Below, piece by piece: positions 23,301 to 34,121 of a stretch of 64,000 nt of DNA (positions are counted from its first letter, which is position 1; each line of letters starts with the position of its first letter). The position numbers were made by a program, and so were the translations under genes. The DNA lies in assembly GCA_012184525.1 (NCBI GenBank), contig WOFQ01000002.1, positions 1,178,001 through 1,242,000 on the forward strand, written 5' to 3'. The notes under the pieces are model-generated. The model did no database searches. It was not told the DNA's origin and saw nothing but the letters and a program-made list of their open reading frames with translations. The DNA is from Xenoacremonium recifei. Taxonomy: Eukaryota > Ascomycota > Sordariomycetes > Hypocreales > Nectriaceae.

Positions 23301-24058
23301 GGTAGAAGATGTGGAAGTTCCGTTCGTTGACGATCTGGCCGACTACTCGCGATTTCTCGAGGAGATAGTTGGTGATGTCGGCTCCCACGGGAGCGTCGGT
23401 TCCTTTGTCGAAGTGGATTTGAAGATACTTGCCGAATCGTGACGAGTTGTTATTTCGTAGCGTCTTTGCGTTTCCGAAAGACTCAAGCAGCGGATTGGTG
23501 GCCAGCACCATGTCCTTGATCTTGGTGGCCCTCGCGTTCTCTGTAGTCCTGTCGTCCTTGTGTACAGACACATTGGCAATATACTGCATGATGCGTTTGG
23601 CGGCCTCCGTTTTCCCGGCACCAGACTCTCCCGAGATGATAACACATTGGTTATGCTTGTACGCCTTCAGATTGAAGTATGCTGACTCGGCAATTGCGTA
23701 GACATGGGGGGGCATATCTAGTCGGTTTTTGCCCTTGTAGCTGTCGAGTACTTCATCGGTATAGATACCGAGATCTCGGAAGGGATTAACGGAGACCAGC
23801 ACATGGCCGATGTAGGTATAGATCTCTTTGCCTTCGAATCGTTTCTTGAGGTTGTCGTTGATGGCTTCGTTGGAAATCTTGCTGAGGAGTGTAAGATCCG
23901 AGACACCGATCTCCTTCTTTTTAACCGCGTCGAAGTTCGCCTTCTCAGGACGGCCGCCGGTACCTCGAGCGCCTTTGGGTCTTCGGGCTACACCCTGTCG
24001 CGGGGCATGGCGGATTAGCGGCCGAAGCGCAAGGACGAGGAGTCGGACAACTTGCCAT
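20393..24058 (-). CDS. MYO1: Class I myosin, divergent (motor, single IQ, TH1 tail, SH3)
   Basis: Exons 24056-24058 (only the ATG), 20712-23994 and 20393-20655. Intron 1 (61 bp) starts GCAAGT and ends CGACAG; intron 2 (56 bp) is GTACGT to CTACAG. The product is 1182 residues and starts MGVARRPKGARG, like fungal Myo1. The motor has P-loop GESGAGKT (123-130), switch regions NNNSSRFGK and LDIYGFEIF, and a relay NPAQATATRDALAKAIY block. Neck and tail follow: one IQ-like stretch (VQRWWRKYL), TH1 (GGRKERRSMSLLGSRRFLGD), three 24-residue Ala/Asn/Ser-rich repeats, and an SH3 domain interrupted by intron 2. Fungal Myo1 drives actin patch assembly and endocytosis. Oddities: Glu354 at the TEDS position, no acidic Arp2/3-binding end, and a shortened neck. 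It may be a paralog rather than the single essential Myo1. Confidence 0.9.
20888..21085 (-). repeat. 72-bp coding minisatellite in the myosin tail
   Basis: Units start at 20888, 20960 and 21032, exactly 72 bp apart; the third is partial. Each encodes a 24-residue block of the type ASHAQN..NAYSSPK..THVATNA. The phase is kept, so copy number can change without breaking the reading frame. It sits between the TH1 and SH3 domains, where fungal Myo1 proteins usually have Pro-rich sequence. Confidence 0.85.
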
Positions 24059-24867
24059 GATGGGGGGATGGAAGGAGGGGAAGTATGTGATTCACTCGAA
24101 ACAGGATATTTAAGCAAGCATCAGGCGTCAGATACTCTTTCAGTACAACAAAAAGAACATGGGATAGAGAAGCATGGAGCGATAGTGCGGTGTTTTACAG
24201 TTCGAACAGTTTGAGTCTTGACAACTTGGGAGTGGCTGGTAGATTCCCAGATTGGCGGGATGGCGATAATCTGGTGCCTGAGCGAGATGAAGGCAGATGC
24301 CGACAATTATCCATTGGGTAAGGTAGCGTCTCTGCTCAGCCCCTGAAGGGTACGCACTCGGTGGCGGCGGGGTGGCTGAGCTTCCGCAACGGGTAAGACG
24401 GGATGGAGCGCTCCGTACCTCCTATCATCCCGTCTCCTCTGTAAGCGGACGGAGTGTTGGGCAAGTACCTCCATAGATACTTCTTTCTAAATGCAAAGGA
24501 CTGCCAGTCTGGCGATATAATTCCGTTCTATGAATTGAGGAAAGGAGTGTTGTAATACACACGCCCTGATCTGTAATAAAAGCAGCCGCTAAACCCGATT
24601 TGATACCAGATTTAATGCTTCGGGTTAGGTGCCGGCGACGAATGATTAGACTCATTAGGGACAGGGTTCTTGAGTTCTGGATTAGAGTTGTAGGTAGGGA
24701 AAGGATAGATATAGGGATAGGGTTCCAGTTATGGTAGACTCGAATGGAAACTATAATCCATGAAGTAATTGATATGTTCGAGTCCACGGAAAGTGCTGTC
24801 GTTGGTGAAGCTAAAGTAGGGGATTCTACTAATGTACTGTAGAAAGTTTCTGCTTTCCTTCCTAAAA
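24059..24867. other. Intergenic: 5' region of the myosin gene and 3' region of the NLR-like gene
   Basis: 809 bp. The stretch 24440-24860 is visibly more A/T-rich than the sequence to its left and marks the edge of the accessory block. No gene is seen. Confidence 0.45.
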
Positions 24868-27800
24868 TTATCTGGCCTTCCTAGCCTTCCTAGGGCCCCC
24901 GTCACCCGCATACATATCTGCCTTTTCCCAAAACTCACGTAAAGGATGAGTATAGAGCATATAACTGGATAACCACGTGCGGTTCGGTGATATACCCAAG
25001 ATCAAGCGTGCAACTTTCCCTGAATCGAGACTAAGAAACAGAATATTCTCGTAAACTGCCGAGGAGGTAACTTTAGGAACTGCCGGCAAGCAAAGAACAT
25101 TGTATCCGTCAACATTGATCCAGGTTCTATTCCCTGCTTCGTTGTTCCATACAACGACCCGCCCAGCTTGTCGGAACCGAGCCTTGCCAAGATGATCAAT
25201 TTCATCGAGTAAAGGTCCCCAGTTGACCCCCGTGACACGACGAGGATCATTATGAACGAAGACACAAGGGCGTTTTCTCTCTCTCAGAGATTCTTTACCA
25301 GCCAGCCATCCTTCGTGGGGGAGATAAGACCGAGGCAGCCTCTGAATATCTGCGGGCAATGCATCATAGCGCTTATTGACAAAATCCCATATGATGACGA
25401 CGTAGCCTTTGAGTATTCGTACCGCCATTGCAAGCTTCGTTTCGTCCAAAAAGACACAAGCCTTTGGGTGCAGATACCGGGACTCAGAGAATTTCGCCAC
25501 TCTGCCCCAAAGCCCATTTTTGAACCCCCAAATATCGACTTCCGTTTGGTTCCAAATCTTTGCTAGTAGGCTGCCATTTGGAGAAAATACAATTGTTTGA
25601 CAGCCCCCCAGGCCAATGAATGATTCCAAATTCATATCAGTGGCTGTCTCACAGATTTGGAAATTTATTTTTAACGGTCGTGATGGTGGTGGCGGTGGTG
25701 GAAATGGTGGAGGAGGTGGAGGAGGTGGAGGAGGAGAAGGAGGAGGAAGACCTGATCTATGCATCTCATCAATGTGCGAGGGACTGTGCCACGATTTGAA
25801 ATAAGCACATGAGAATGCATATTTCTTCCCGTCCGGTGACAAGGCAAGAGATCGAGCATGACAGTAGTATGGGTTGTAGTCCCATATCGTGTTGCTTGGG
25901 TCGAGCAAGAAGCTGTTAGAGACTGACCACAGCTTGAAGGTGTTGCCTTCATATGTTGCTAGCCACTCCCCGTCCGGAGAGATTGCCATGCCTTTGGCGA
26001 ATGTAGTGTCTAGGCCGTCGAGGTATCTGAAACCCCCCTCAGTAAAATCCCAAACTATTATCTTGTTGTGAAGCCGGCTGAGAATGGCTATCAGCACTTT
26101 GTCCTTGCCGTGCGAAACAAGGACGAAAACTTCCGGAATGTTATCCTCAAAGATCATCTTGAAGTCCTTCTTGACAAGATTTTTGAAGTCCTCATCGCCT
26201 TCGAACTCCTGACGATGTATCTGGCGCTGTTTCATGTCAAGGCTCCAGAGATCACCCGCTGAATCGACCAGCATGACAGACTTGTCATTTGAGATGAAAA
26301 TGCACACATACTTGCTAGGGTAACGGCCAACTTCGCAACTACTCCTCGTGTGGTCAATGCGAAGTCGCCGTACTGGCTTATCGCCAATTTTCCAGGCTTG
26401 TACTTCACCCGAGCTTGAAGACAGCACCAGTGTCTCGCTATCATCAGTGAAGGCTAGACAGAGGACTCGAAATCCGCACTTGAGAGGACGAAAAGCCCCA
26501 GATTCAATGTCCAAGAGAATAATGTCTCCACCGAACATGCCTGAGCTGAGGGACAGAGCAACAGTCGTGCCATCAGGAGAGAATTGCAACATATCCAGAC
26601 GGGAGTGTTGAGACGATGAAGCCCAAAAGAATTTGGCGACAGAATTAGACTTAAGATCCCAGATACTAATCGAGCAATCCTCACAGGACTGGTAGGCAAT
26701 TCGATTCTCATCTCGAGGCGAAAAGGCAATCGGTTGGTACTTGTAGTCCAGTCCATAGAACTCGCCTTTCCTTCCTATAAAGTCGCTCCTTCTTACCTCA
26801 GGGATCCCAAAGATGAAGTTCCAGATTTGGATCTCACCATCAGCTGATCCTACAGCAATTCTACCCCAATCTCCGGGGAAAGCAGTCGCACAGATATCTC
26901 CCGTGGCAATGAATGACTGGAGGAGAGAGTCCCAATTATCAGCTGCCCCTTCAACTTCTCGGATCATTGGTAACCTCTGCTCCCAGAAAAGTTTCCGTAT
27001 GGGAGTTTCCAAGGGATGAAAAACGAGTGCCCCACCGTAGGTTTGAAGCGGTGCTGTGTCAATAACGGTCTTGTTTCTGAACCAGAACATCTCTCCATCT
27101 TTTAGGAATTCTCTAAGACCGAACGGAGCTTCTGTCCTCTGATCGCTCTCTTGGTGAGTGATACTCCTTGAACTTGAGGCGTTGCCGAGAAGATTAAGTT
27201 GGGGATTGTTATTGAGGACAGCTGTATTTAGCCTGAGGATCTCCAAGAAGCCTTCCGAAGTCGACTTGGTGAGGCTGAGATACTCGATCCAATGAAGAAA
27301 ATGGCTCGTAAGGAATTCCATTACTTGTCCATTTTCGTTGTAATGGTATACTTCCCTCGAGACCGAGCTCTTCTTCAGGATCTTCGATATCTCACAAAGA
27401 TGTTCAATCCAGAATATGGACGAATATCGTATGCTGGACAAGTTTTCATCCATTTGTAGCGTTTCAATATCATCAATAGTCGTACCAGCGCGAATATCGC
27501 ACATGTTGTACTCCAAGATGTCGCCCATCCGTGATACTGACCGTTCGAAAATTGCTTGATGGACAGTCGCTTGTTCGTTCGCAGAGCCCATCAGAGCGCA
27601 GTCCTTGCTGACAAGGAAGTCCTTGGCGGATTGATGCACAAAGTAAATCTTGTTCCCTCGCATCGTTAAGAAGGACCCGCAGAGTTGGACCACTATTCGC
27701 AATTCGTCGTGGTTGCTGTCTTCGAGATCGGAGGAGATAACCATGAGTTCGGCTAGAGTGATGGGCTCGTAAACTAGAGTTCTGTATCTGAGCACCGGCT

Positions 27801-30800
27801 CGCACAGCCTCGCGTTTTCTGAGCTACATACTTGTCCTATCATTCTTTGGTACAGAGGCACCAGCCCCTTGGGAAATTCTCGCATCTTCGTTGTGTGTCG
27901 GATCGGTTCATTCTTGAGCTGTTTACACACCAAGGCCACCCACAAGAACGTGTTGTCCGCATTTTTCAAGAGATAATCGTGAATCTCCTTTTGGGTAGCT
28001 GGATCGTGTCTTTTAGACTTTGCCAAGTCTTCTACCCTCATCCGAATGTATGTAGCGACAGCAGCTGATATGGAGTCCTGGTTCAACTCTAAAGAGAGCG
28101 TTTCTTTCTGCTGACGACTGGCCCCCAATTGCTCCTCTACAGAGTAGACATTTCGGCTCGAAACAAGCCACTTGATCTTCGGGTTTTGGGAGAATTCCTC
28201 GATAAGATTGAGAAGCAGGGGCAAATCAGTCGTGCATTCGTCGAGAGCATCGACAATCAAATACGCTTCCTGAAGTCGAGGGTGTTCAAGAATTTCTTTC
28301 AGCATTCTTTGTAGAGTAAAGAAGCTAACGCCGTCACTGTCAAGCCACTGTTGATGTTTCTGTCGAGTGTCATAAATAAGAGTAGGCTGCGTCTCGAGGA
28401 GCATGTAGATCAAACCACGTAAAACAGCTGAAGCATGGTTGGTTTTCTGATTTGCCTCCTGGCAGAAAAAGAAAGAAACCGAAGGACGCGGGACTCGGGC
28501 CCCCAGATGATCAATGATGCCACAGAGCAACATGGTCTTGCCCTTTCCAGGATCCCCCTTGATCCAGAGTAGGCGGCTTGACTCCTCCTTCGACCATTGC
28601 AAAAACTCCTCGTTCTCCAAGATCCAAGTATAAGCATCTCGGAGAAGCCCGCCTGCACTTGCCTCAATGCCGGCTTTCTCGGCGCGTTGGTCGATAGGTT
28701 TCAAACTTGACAGAAAGTGCCGATCTTCTTCGTTGCGTTTGATGGATGCGTTACTTCAGAGTGTCAGTCAATTTTGATATAGTATAGGCTGTGATTTCTT
28801 ACACGAGCTGTTTTATCCATCTTTGTAGGTCTGCCGCCAGCAGAATAAAACTGGTGTCCATCCCCGAGGAAAACTTGGCCATTCCAGAGTGATCTGCCTT
28901 TATGCTGAAGCGAGGGTAATTAAGGAATGTCGCTGATACTTTTGACACGATCCTTTTGTCAAGGTGAGGTGGAGTTTCGGTCTCATAGTAACAACTAATC
29001 TCGACTTTGTCTCGACCATCTCTTCCTGATCCCAATTTGCGGATTAGCGACCCGAAGTCTTGCTGCAGCTTTTCGAGACACTCGTTGTCCGTAGCAAGGA
29101 TGGCCACGAGGGACTTGTTAGGGAACTTTCGGATCCCTAATTTCTTAGCCCGTATCGCTTTCCAATCGGAAATCCAAGATCCTTGGTGCGGAGTTCCCAT
29201 AAAAATGATGCCTTTGACGCAGAGGACTATGTTCTCGAGATGGGAATCTGCGGCATGATGTGACAGTAGGATGGCTTCTTTACACAACAAGCCACCAAGG
29301 CAGTGCGCAACGAATATGATTGGGCGGGTGAGTGTCTCTGTTCCTTCTCTCTCCGCAGTCAACTTCGCCAGAAAAGTCTGACCCAAGTCGTTCAGTCTGT
29401 CATTATCATGCGCAGACCCTCGAGCAACGTAGACGTCATAGCCATAGGTGAGGATGCGAGCCCTGTCGAGTCGGCCTGGGAGTAATTCTTTCGGCCACGG
29501 CTCAGTCTTGTCAGCGGCAGTCCAAGTGCTTGAGCGATCTCCCGACAAGCCATGGACGAAACAAACGTCGACTATTGCGTTCGGCGGATCATCCCAGACC
29601 TTGATGCCAATGCTGTCTGGTTGCGGGGCGGGTTTGTCTATTTCGTCCTCAAGGAAAAGCTGGAGGAAAGCCTCCCTCGCCAAAGACTCAATAGACTTGT
29701 CTCGATTGCTTGTCAAAAGGGTTCTCAGGTTTGGAAGCCCAGAGATGTCGGACAGCCAGTTCCTCAGCTCTGTAATGCGCGTGCTACTATCGCATTCGTC
29801 CACCGAGTCTATCACAAGTAGCGGTGGTGGCAACTTGGATAGGATTTCCCTCAAAGCAACCTGGTGCCATGAGGAACTGCCCTCAGCCCTCTGCTTATGA
29901 GCAACCTCGAAACAATCGTGTCTAAGCGATATCTTTTTGTACAGTATTCCTTCCAGGAGCTGGTGTAGAATAACTGGATAGAAATGTTCCAGAGAAATAA
30001 ATCGATCGTCCGACTGGAAGGTGAAATACATCACAATCTCGCCTATGGCTTCTGCGTCCCGACGAATGAACTGCAGGAAGAGGTAAGCGCTGTGACAATT
30101 TCGAGCGGTCACACCTTCGTGAACTTACATCAGCAATGTTCTGCTCCGGGTTACAGAAGACCCAGAGGACCTGCGGTTTTCCAGACTGCCAGCGTTGGAA
30201 CTCGTCCCTCTGGTAGATGTCGCTCACCGCGGGGCCTGGCGAGGCCACTGGCATTCTTGGGAGACCACGACCTAAGGTGTCAAGAAATTGACGATATCTC
30301 TGGACTAGCTGAAGGTTAGTTGACATCAGATGCAGCCCCAAGTTCGTGGAGAGTACGAACCCTCTTTTTCTGCCTGTTCCTCATTCGCCCCTAAACCCGC
30401 GTTAGCTGGGTGTCGAAGTCGCAAGCCCTTGGCACATACTGAGTTTCTCATCGATGATGGCTCCGATTTTCGTCTTGATTGACACGTAACTTGCATCATT
30501 CTTGCAATCGAAGTTGTTCAGTTCAAAATGATTGACGTCGAGCATCTCCGAAGGCCGGCCTGGGCGTGTCGCCGAAAACTTCGACACCACCTATAAGAAG
30601 TCAGCTGGTTTGCTCATATGTAAAAGATTATTGACAATGACTTACTAGTCCTGCCGGAAGTCCTACTATGGTGTTCCTTTTTGACTCCACATAGTCCATG
30701 GTGCGAAGGTCGCCGTATGCTTCCAAGAATTTGTTTTCCAGGTCTCGTGCTTTCTTCGAGTTATGCTCGACATACTCCAACAGCTGGTCGTCTGCGCCGT

Positions 30801-31885
30801 TCCAGTAAAGCAAACGAGCGAGAATCTTCCCAAGGGATGTGTAGCAGGACCCTGCATGTGGCGTGCCCAGAAATATTACGCCGGCAAGACTGTTGGCAAG
30901 CTTCTGGCGTGTTCGACATTCCTCTTCGTCCTTTTTAAACTCTTTGGCAAGGACCAAAGTCTGAAATCAAGCATCAGTGGATCATGATCTCGGTCAAAGA
31001 GGGGGAAAGATGATCCCGGCCACACCTGCTTGATCAAAAGTCCGCCGAAGCTGTAGCCAATTAGAAGAAGCGGACGCTCTCTCGTCTATATGCAGTCGAT
31101 GCCTTAGAATCAGCGTACTTCTCAAAATAAAACTTGTCTGACTCACCTCCTCACGACTCCTAGATCGGAGAAGCCCGTCGAGAAGCTGCTGGCCATGTTC
31201 GGGCAAGTTTTTGTCCAGAGAGTTTCTCTTCCATTGCGAATTATGGCGGAAAGTCATGATACGAGCCGGAGGGATGTCGTCGGGGAGGAAGTCTTTCAGC
31301 CAATTCTTGCCCGTTCGTTTGTGGATCCAGGTGGTGTCGGATCTCGAGCCTAAACCGTGAACAGCAACGACACTGTTTTCTCTTGCGTTAGTTGTTCCCT
31401 GCAGGGACGACATTGGGGTATCCGGTCGAATTGGGTGATCGGGAAACCTACTCAACCACTGCATTGGGGCCGTCATGAAGGAAAACTACTGGATCTGGGT
31501 TTGTTGAGACCTCATCTGTGCTTTGCTCGGCGACACTGTCTTGACGGACATCTTGCTTGTCGTTTGGCCTGACGTGTCTCGGATCACTTCGTTTCAAAAA
31601 TTCGATGGGGAACAGCACGAAGGAACGGAGTGGCGATGAAGCGAGGCAAAGTAATAGCGATAGCACTAAGGAAAACGGTGATAACAGGGCGGACGCAAGC
31701 AAATTGAAGATGAAAAAGAACGCGGTCTCCCAGAATGATGCTGCAGGATTAACTGCAACAACCTGAATAATACCAGGGCCAGTGGTAGTGAAATACGTCG
31801 GGTATGTTTCCCCAGACCAATAGAAAATATGAAGGGGTAACAAAAGAGCCAATATGACGGGCGGAAACCACCAAAATGTGGACAT
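24868..31885 (-). CDS. Membrane-anchored NLR-like STAND protein with two hydrolase-NACHT modules and a WD40-like propeller
   Basis: Nine exons: 31452-31885, 31147-31372, 31026-31085, 30646-30960, 30440-30590, 30361-30390, 30129-30304, 28803-30070 and 24868-28753. All phases close, giving 2181 residues. N-terminal hydrophobic segments lie at about residues 10-25 and 55-100. Hydrolase 1 (about 145-370) has VHGLG, nucleophile GYSFGG (Ser232), a GTPHAGS strand and His366. A degenerate NACHT (about 405-600) lacks the P-loop but keeps LLVIDSVDEC. Hydrolase 2 (about 620-880) has FVHGLSG, AHCLGG (Cys721 for Ser), GTPHQGS and His858. NACHT 2 has GDPGKGKT (953-960), LIVDALDEC (1051-1060) and VHQSAKDFL. 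A WD40-like propeller fills the last 800 residues. STAND proteins of this type act in fungal self/non-self recognition; the hydrolase is usually the effector. The ligand is unknown. Confidence 0.85.
25681..25750 (-). repeat. Purine/G-rich triplet run coding poly-proline inside the propeller
   Basis: The plus strand reads GGT/GGA-type triplets for about 70 bp; on the coding strand this gives a run of over 20 prolines broken by single Ser and Phe residues. It interrupts the propeller after a strand ending in DEMHRSGL. Such a run is likely to vary in length between strains. Confidence 0.8.
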
Positions 31886-32410
31886 CTCCTATATCTATCA
31901 AGCGGAGGTGGCATGCAAGACGAAGTTGAGAAAATCGCTCGAGCAGCTGGCAGCGAATTGTCTGATTATAAGATCATCAGAACCCCAGGGGCGCATTGCC
32001 TGGACCCCCATGCTCATTAAGCGCTCCCCTTCTCCTTAGGCAGCGGCTTGCCGCCGTCCGTTTGTTGTTTGTGGATGGGATTGGTCTCGTCAAGCTCCGC
32101 TCCCGCTCCCCCTGTCGCCGCGTTCCAGCCGCTGGTTGGTTATTGAGCCGGAGAACGAACCCCGGTCAGAAAGAGCCAATAGATAATGCTGATCCGTAAA
32201 CCGGGCTGGCTGAGCGAGACGAAGGGAATCTGATAGATCAGATACGTATACCGTACTGCCTTAAATACTAGGCGCTTAGTGTTTCTCAGCTGAGCCTCTG
32301 TCTGCCAGCTGAGCTTCCCATATAGATATCTATATCCCTACGTTTGATGTCAGCAAACAAAATCTCAGTTTAATCCTGTTTTTACAGGAGAAGACCTTCA
32401 AGGGGCCAAC
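31886..32410. promoter_or_regulatory. Head-to-head promoter region, NLR-like gene / two-TM protein gene
   Basis: 525 bp separate the two start codons of these divergent genes. A poly-pyrimidine stretch (CCGCTCCCGCTCCCCC-like) lies near 32096-32115. No specific site could be named. The layout would allow co-regulation. Confidence 0.45.
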
Positions 32411-33412
32411 ATGTCTGTTTGTCCATTCGACAACGACAGCGAGCTCTACCGCAGCCTGGAGCTGGAGTCCTCCCAGGGAATCCGTCGTCGACCTCTGGGA
32501 AATTCGAGCACCGAGCAAAAGGATTATTTACCCGGATGCCCGCAAGTTTGGCTGAAGGACCCGGAAATTGGCCTCTATTTGCAGAAAGAATTGGTCACCA
32601 AGGACCTCAACAAGTTGGCTCCGTACCTTTGGCTCGTCGCGAAACAAGACAGCAGTCACATCTCGTCCCTCACAGATCAGATTGTGCGAGGCCGCTCCAT
32701 TGTCATCACGGAGAAGCCGCGACTACATCTCGTCTGGTTCTACGACCGCATCTTCATCAAGCCCCTCCCAAAGTATCTTCTTTCTCGAGCATTCTGGGAC
32801 TACTATCTCCTCTCGGAATCCTCGCCAATCAGCCAACCTGTTCAAGAAGAACTGCGACAAGCTGCACTCGGTTTACTCAGATCATATGCGTACCTCATCC
32901 AGCACAAGTCGGATTTTGTCATTGCCCAAGATGAGAAAGCGCGCCTCATTCCCAAGGGGATCTCGTTCTCGCAATTCGCTAGGTTCATCCAGCTCTGCAA
33001 GGTCCCCGATGAACAGATCTCGCCACGCTTCTACTTTGGAGAACTGCGACTTACACGACTGAATTTCTGGACCAAGATCATCCTCCGACGCTTCAACTAC
33101 GCCAAGGTCGAGTGGCAATATGCTGCCTATGTTGCGCGATACTATGCCCCAGCCCTTTTTGTCTTTGCCGTATTCTCGGTCTTGTTGGGTGCCATGCAGG
33201 TGGTACTGGCGGTTCAAAGTCTCGACTACGCTGATCACACGCAGACCGCGTATCGTCAATTCTCCTTGTTCATCTTCTATTTCAGTTCTGCTCTCGCGGC
33301 CTTTTTTGTGGTCCTTGTTATCGCTCTTTTTGTCCGAGAACTTGTGTTTGCTGTGAATGATTTACTGCGAAAGGGAACGAGAAGGGTCAGAGTCATAGAA
33401 CCTAAAGTCTAA
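32411..33412 (+). CDS. Fungal-specific two-TM membrane protein of unknown function
   Basis: Intronless, 333 residues. A soluble N-terminal two thirds contains LHLVWFYDRIFIKPLPKYLL and AFWDYYLLSES, which I recognise as a widespread filamentous-fungal hypothetical family (I believe DUF6601, not verified). Two strong C-terminal membrane segments follow (ALFVFAVFSVLLGAMQVVLA and LFIFYFSSALAAFFVVLVIALFV), joined by a short loop, then a basic end. No catalytic motif is seen. It is divergent from the NLR-like gene. A fragment of its coding sequence reappears inverted about 0.9 kb downstream. Confidence 0.75.
   Translation: MSVCPFDNDSELYRSLELESSQGIRRRPLGNSSTEQKDYLPGCPQVWLKDPEIGLYLQKELVTKDLNKLAPYLWLVAKQDSSHISSLTDQIVRGRSIVITEKPRLHLVWFYDRIFIKPLPKYLLSRAFWDYYLLSESSPISQPVQEELRQAALGLLRSYAYLIQHKSDFVIAQDEKARLIPKGISFSQFARFIQLCKVPDEQISPRFYFGELRLTRLNFWTKIILRRFNYAKVEWQYAAYVARYYAPALFVFAVFSVLLGAMQVVLAVQSLDYADHTQTAYRQFSLFIFYFSSALAAFFVVLVIALFVRELVFAVNDLLRKGTRRVRVIEPKV
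33214..33252 (+). repeat. Arm 1 of a 39-bp inverted duplication (inside the two-TM gene)
   Basis: This stretch, coding the loop between the two membrane segments, matches the reverse complement of 34108-34146 at 37 of 39 positions. The differences are one transversion and one C/T change. Confidence 0.85.
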
Positions 33413-34097
33413 GAATGGGAGAGACGCGGCGCACCTTGGCTACTGTACTGAGTTGGCAGGAGATATCTTTAAACATACGAAGTAGAAATAATACCAATAA
33501 TTCAAAGCCTATTCTTTGTACATGCGCGCTCGGATGAACTTCAGGGAAAGCGTATTGGGGCGAAGCGACAATGATAAACCCACCAGGCTTTGCTCAATTT
33601 CATCGTGTAGCCAAATATTAAGACCAAAGGTAAGCCAAACTCTTCAAAGCCTTGCCTGCAAAGCCTTGGTAACAGTCCTGGATGGCCCCAAGAGGGTGCA
33701 GATAAAGAGCAAAATCTTTGTCAGGGGGGTTGCTGAGAGCGAAGATTCCAAAGAGGTGACCTGCTTCTGCAATCTTGATTGGGGCTATATTGACCCCTTT
33801 TCAGTCAGGGCATCTTACCCAGCAGCCCCCTAAGCACCAGCTACAGCGCAAAACAGCTCCAGCCTAGGCGACTTGCTCAACCGCACAGTTTTCCCTACTC
33901 CTGCCTCTCGTCCTTGTTTCACAAAGCGTACAGAAGTCTACATGAAAGAAGGCAAGATTTTCGGGCTACTCCCTAAGTCCAACCTGACGGCTAGCGTGAC
34001 GCCTCTTCCGTCATTAGCTGGAAAAGAACAGGCCATATCCTTGTGCTTCAAAGTGCCACGAGCTCAGCTTAGCTTCGGGATGTGGTAGGCTAGTGCG

Positions 34098-34121
34098 ACG
34101 CAGACCGTACGCGGTCTGCGT
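34098..34121. repeat. Perfect 10-bp inverted repeat with 4-base loop
   Basis: ACGCAGACCG, loop TACG, then CGGTCTGCGT. The right arm belongs to the inverted fragment of the two-TM gene, so the hairpin may mark a fold-back junction. Confidence 0.8.

Noticed and set aside
28705..28802. Treating the NACHT-WD40 part as a separate gene starting near 28704
   Set aside because: The frame there opens at TTG, not ATG. A 49-bp intron with donor GTAAGA and a branch-like CTGAC joins it in phase to the upstream hydrolase domain.
30090..30128. A 39-base intron in the NLR-like gene ending at the first AG (TCACAG)
   Set aside because: It is too short and leaves a frame that soon stops. The 58-base intron ending TTCCTGCAG restores the conserved frame.
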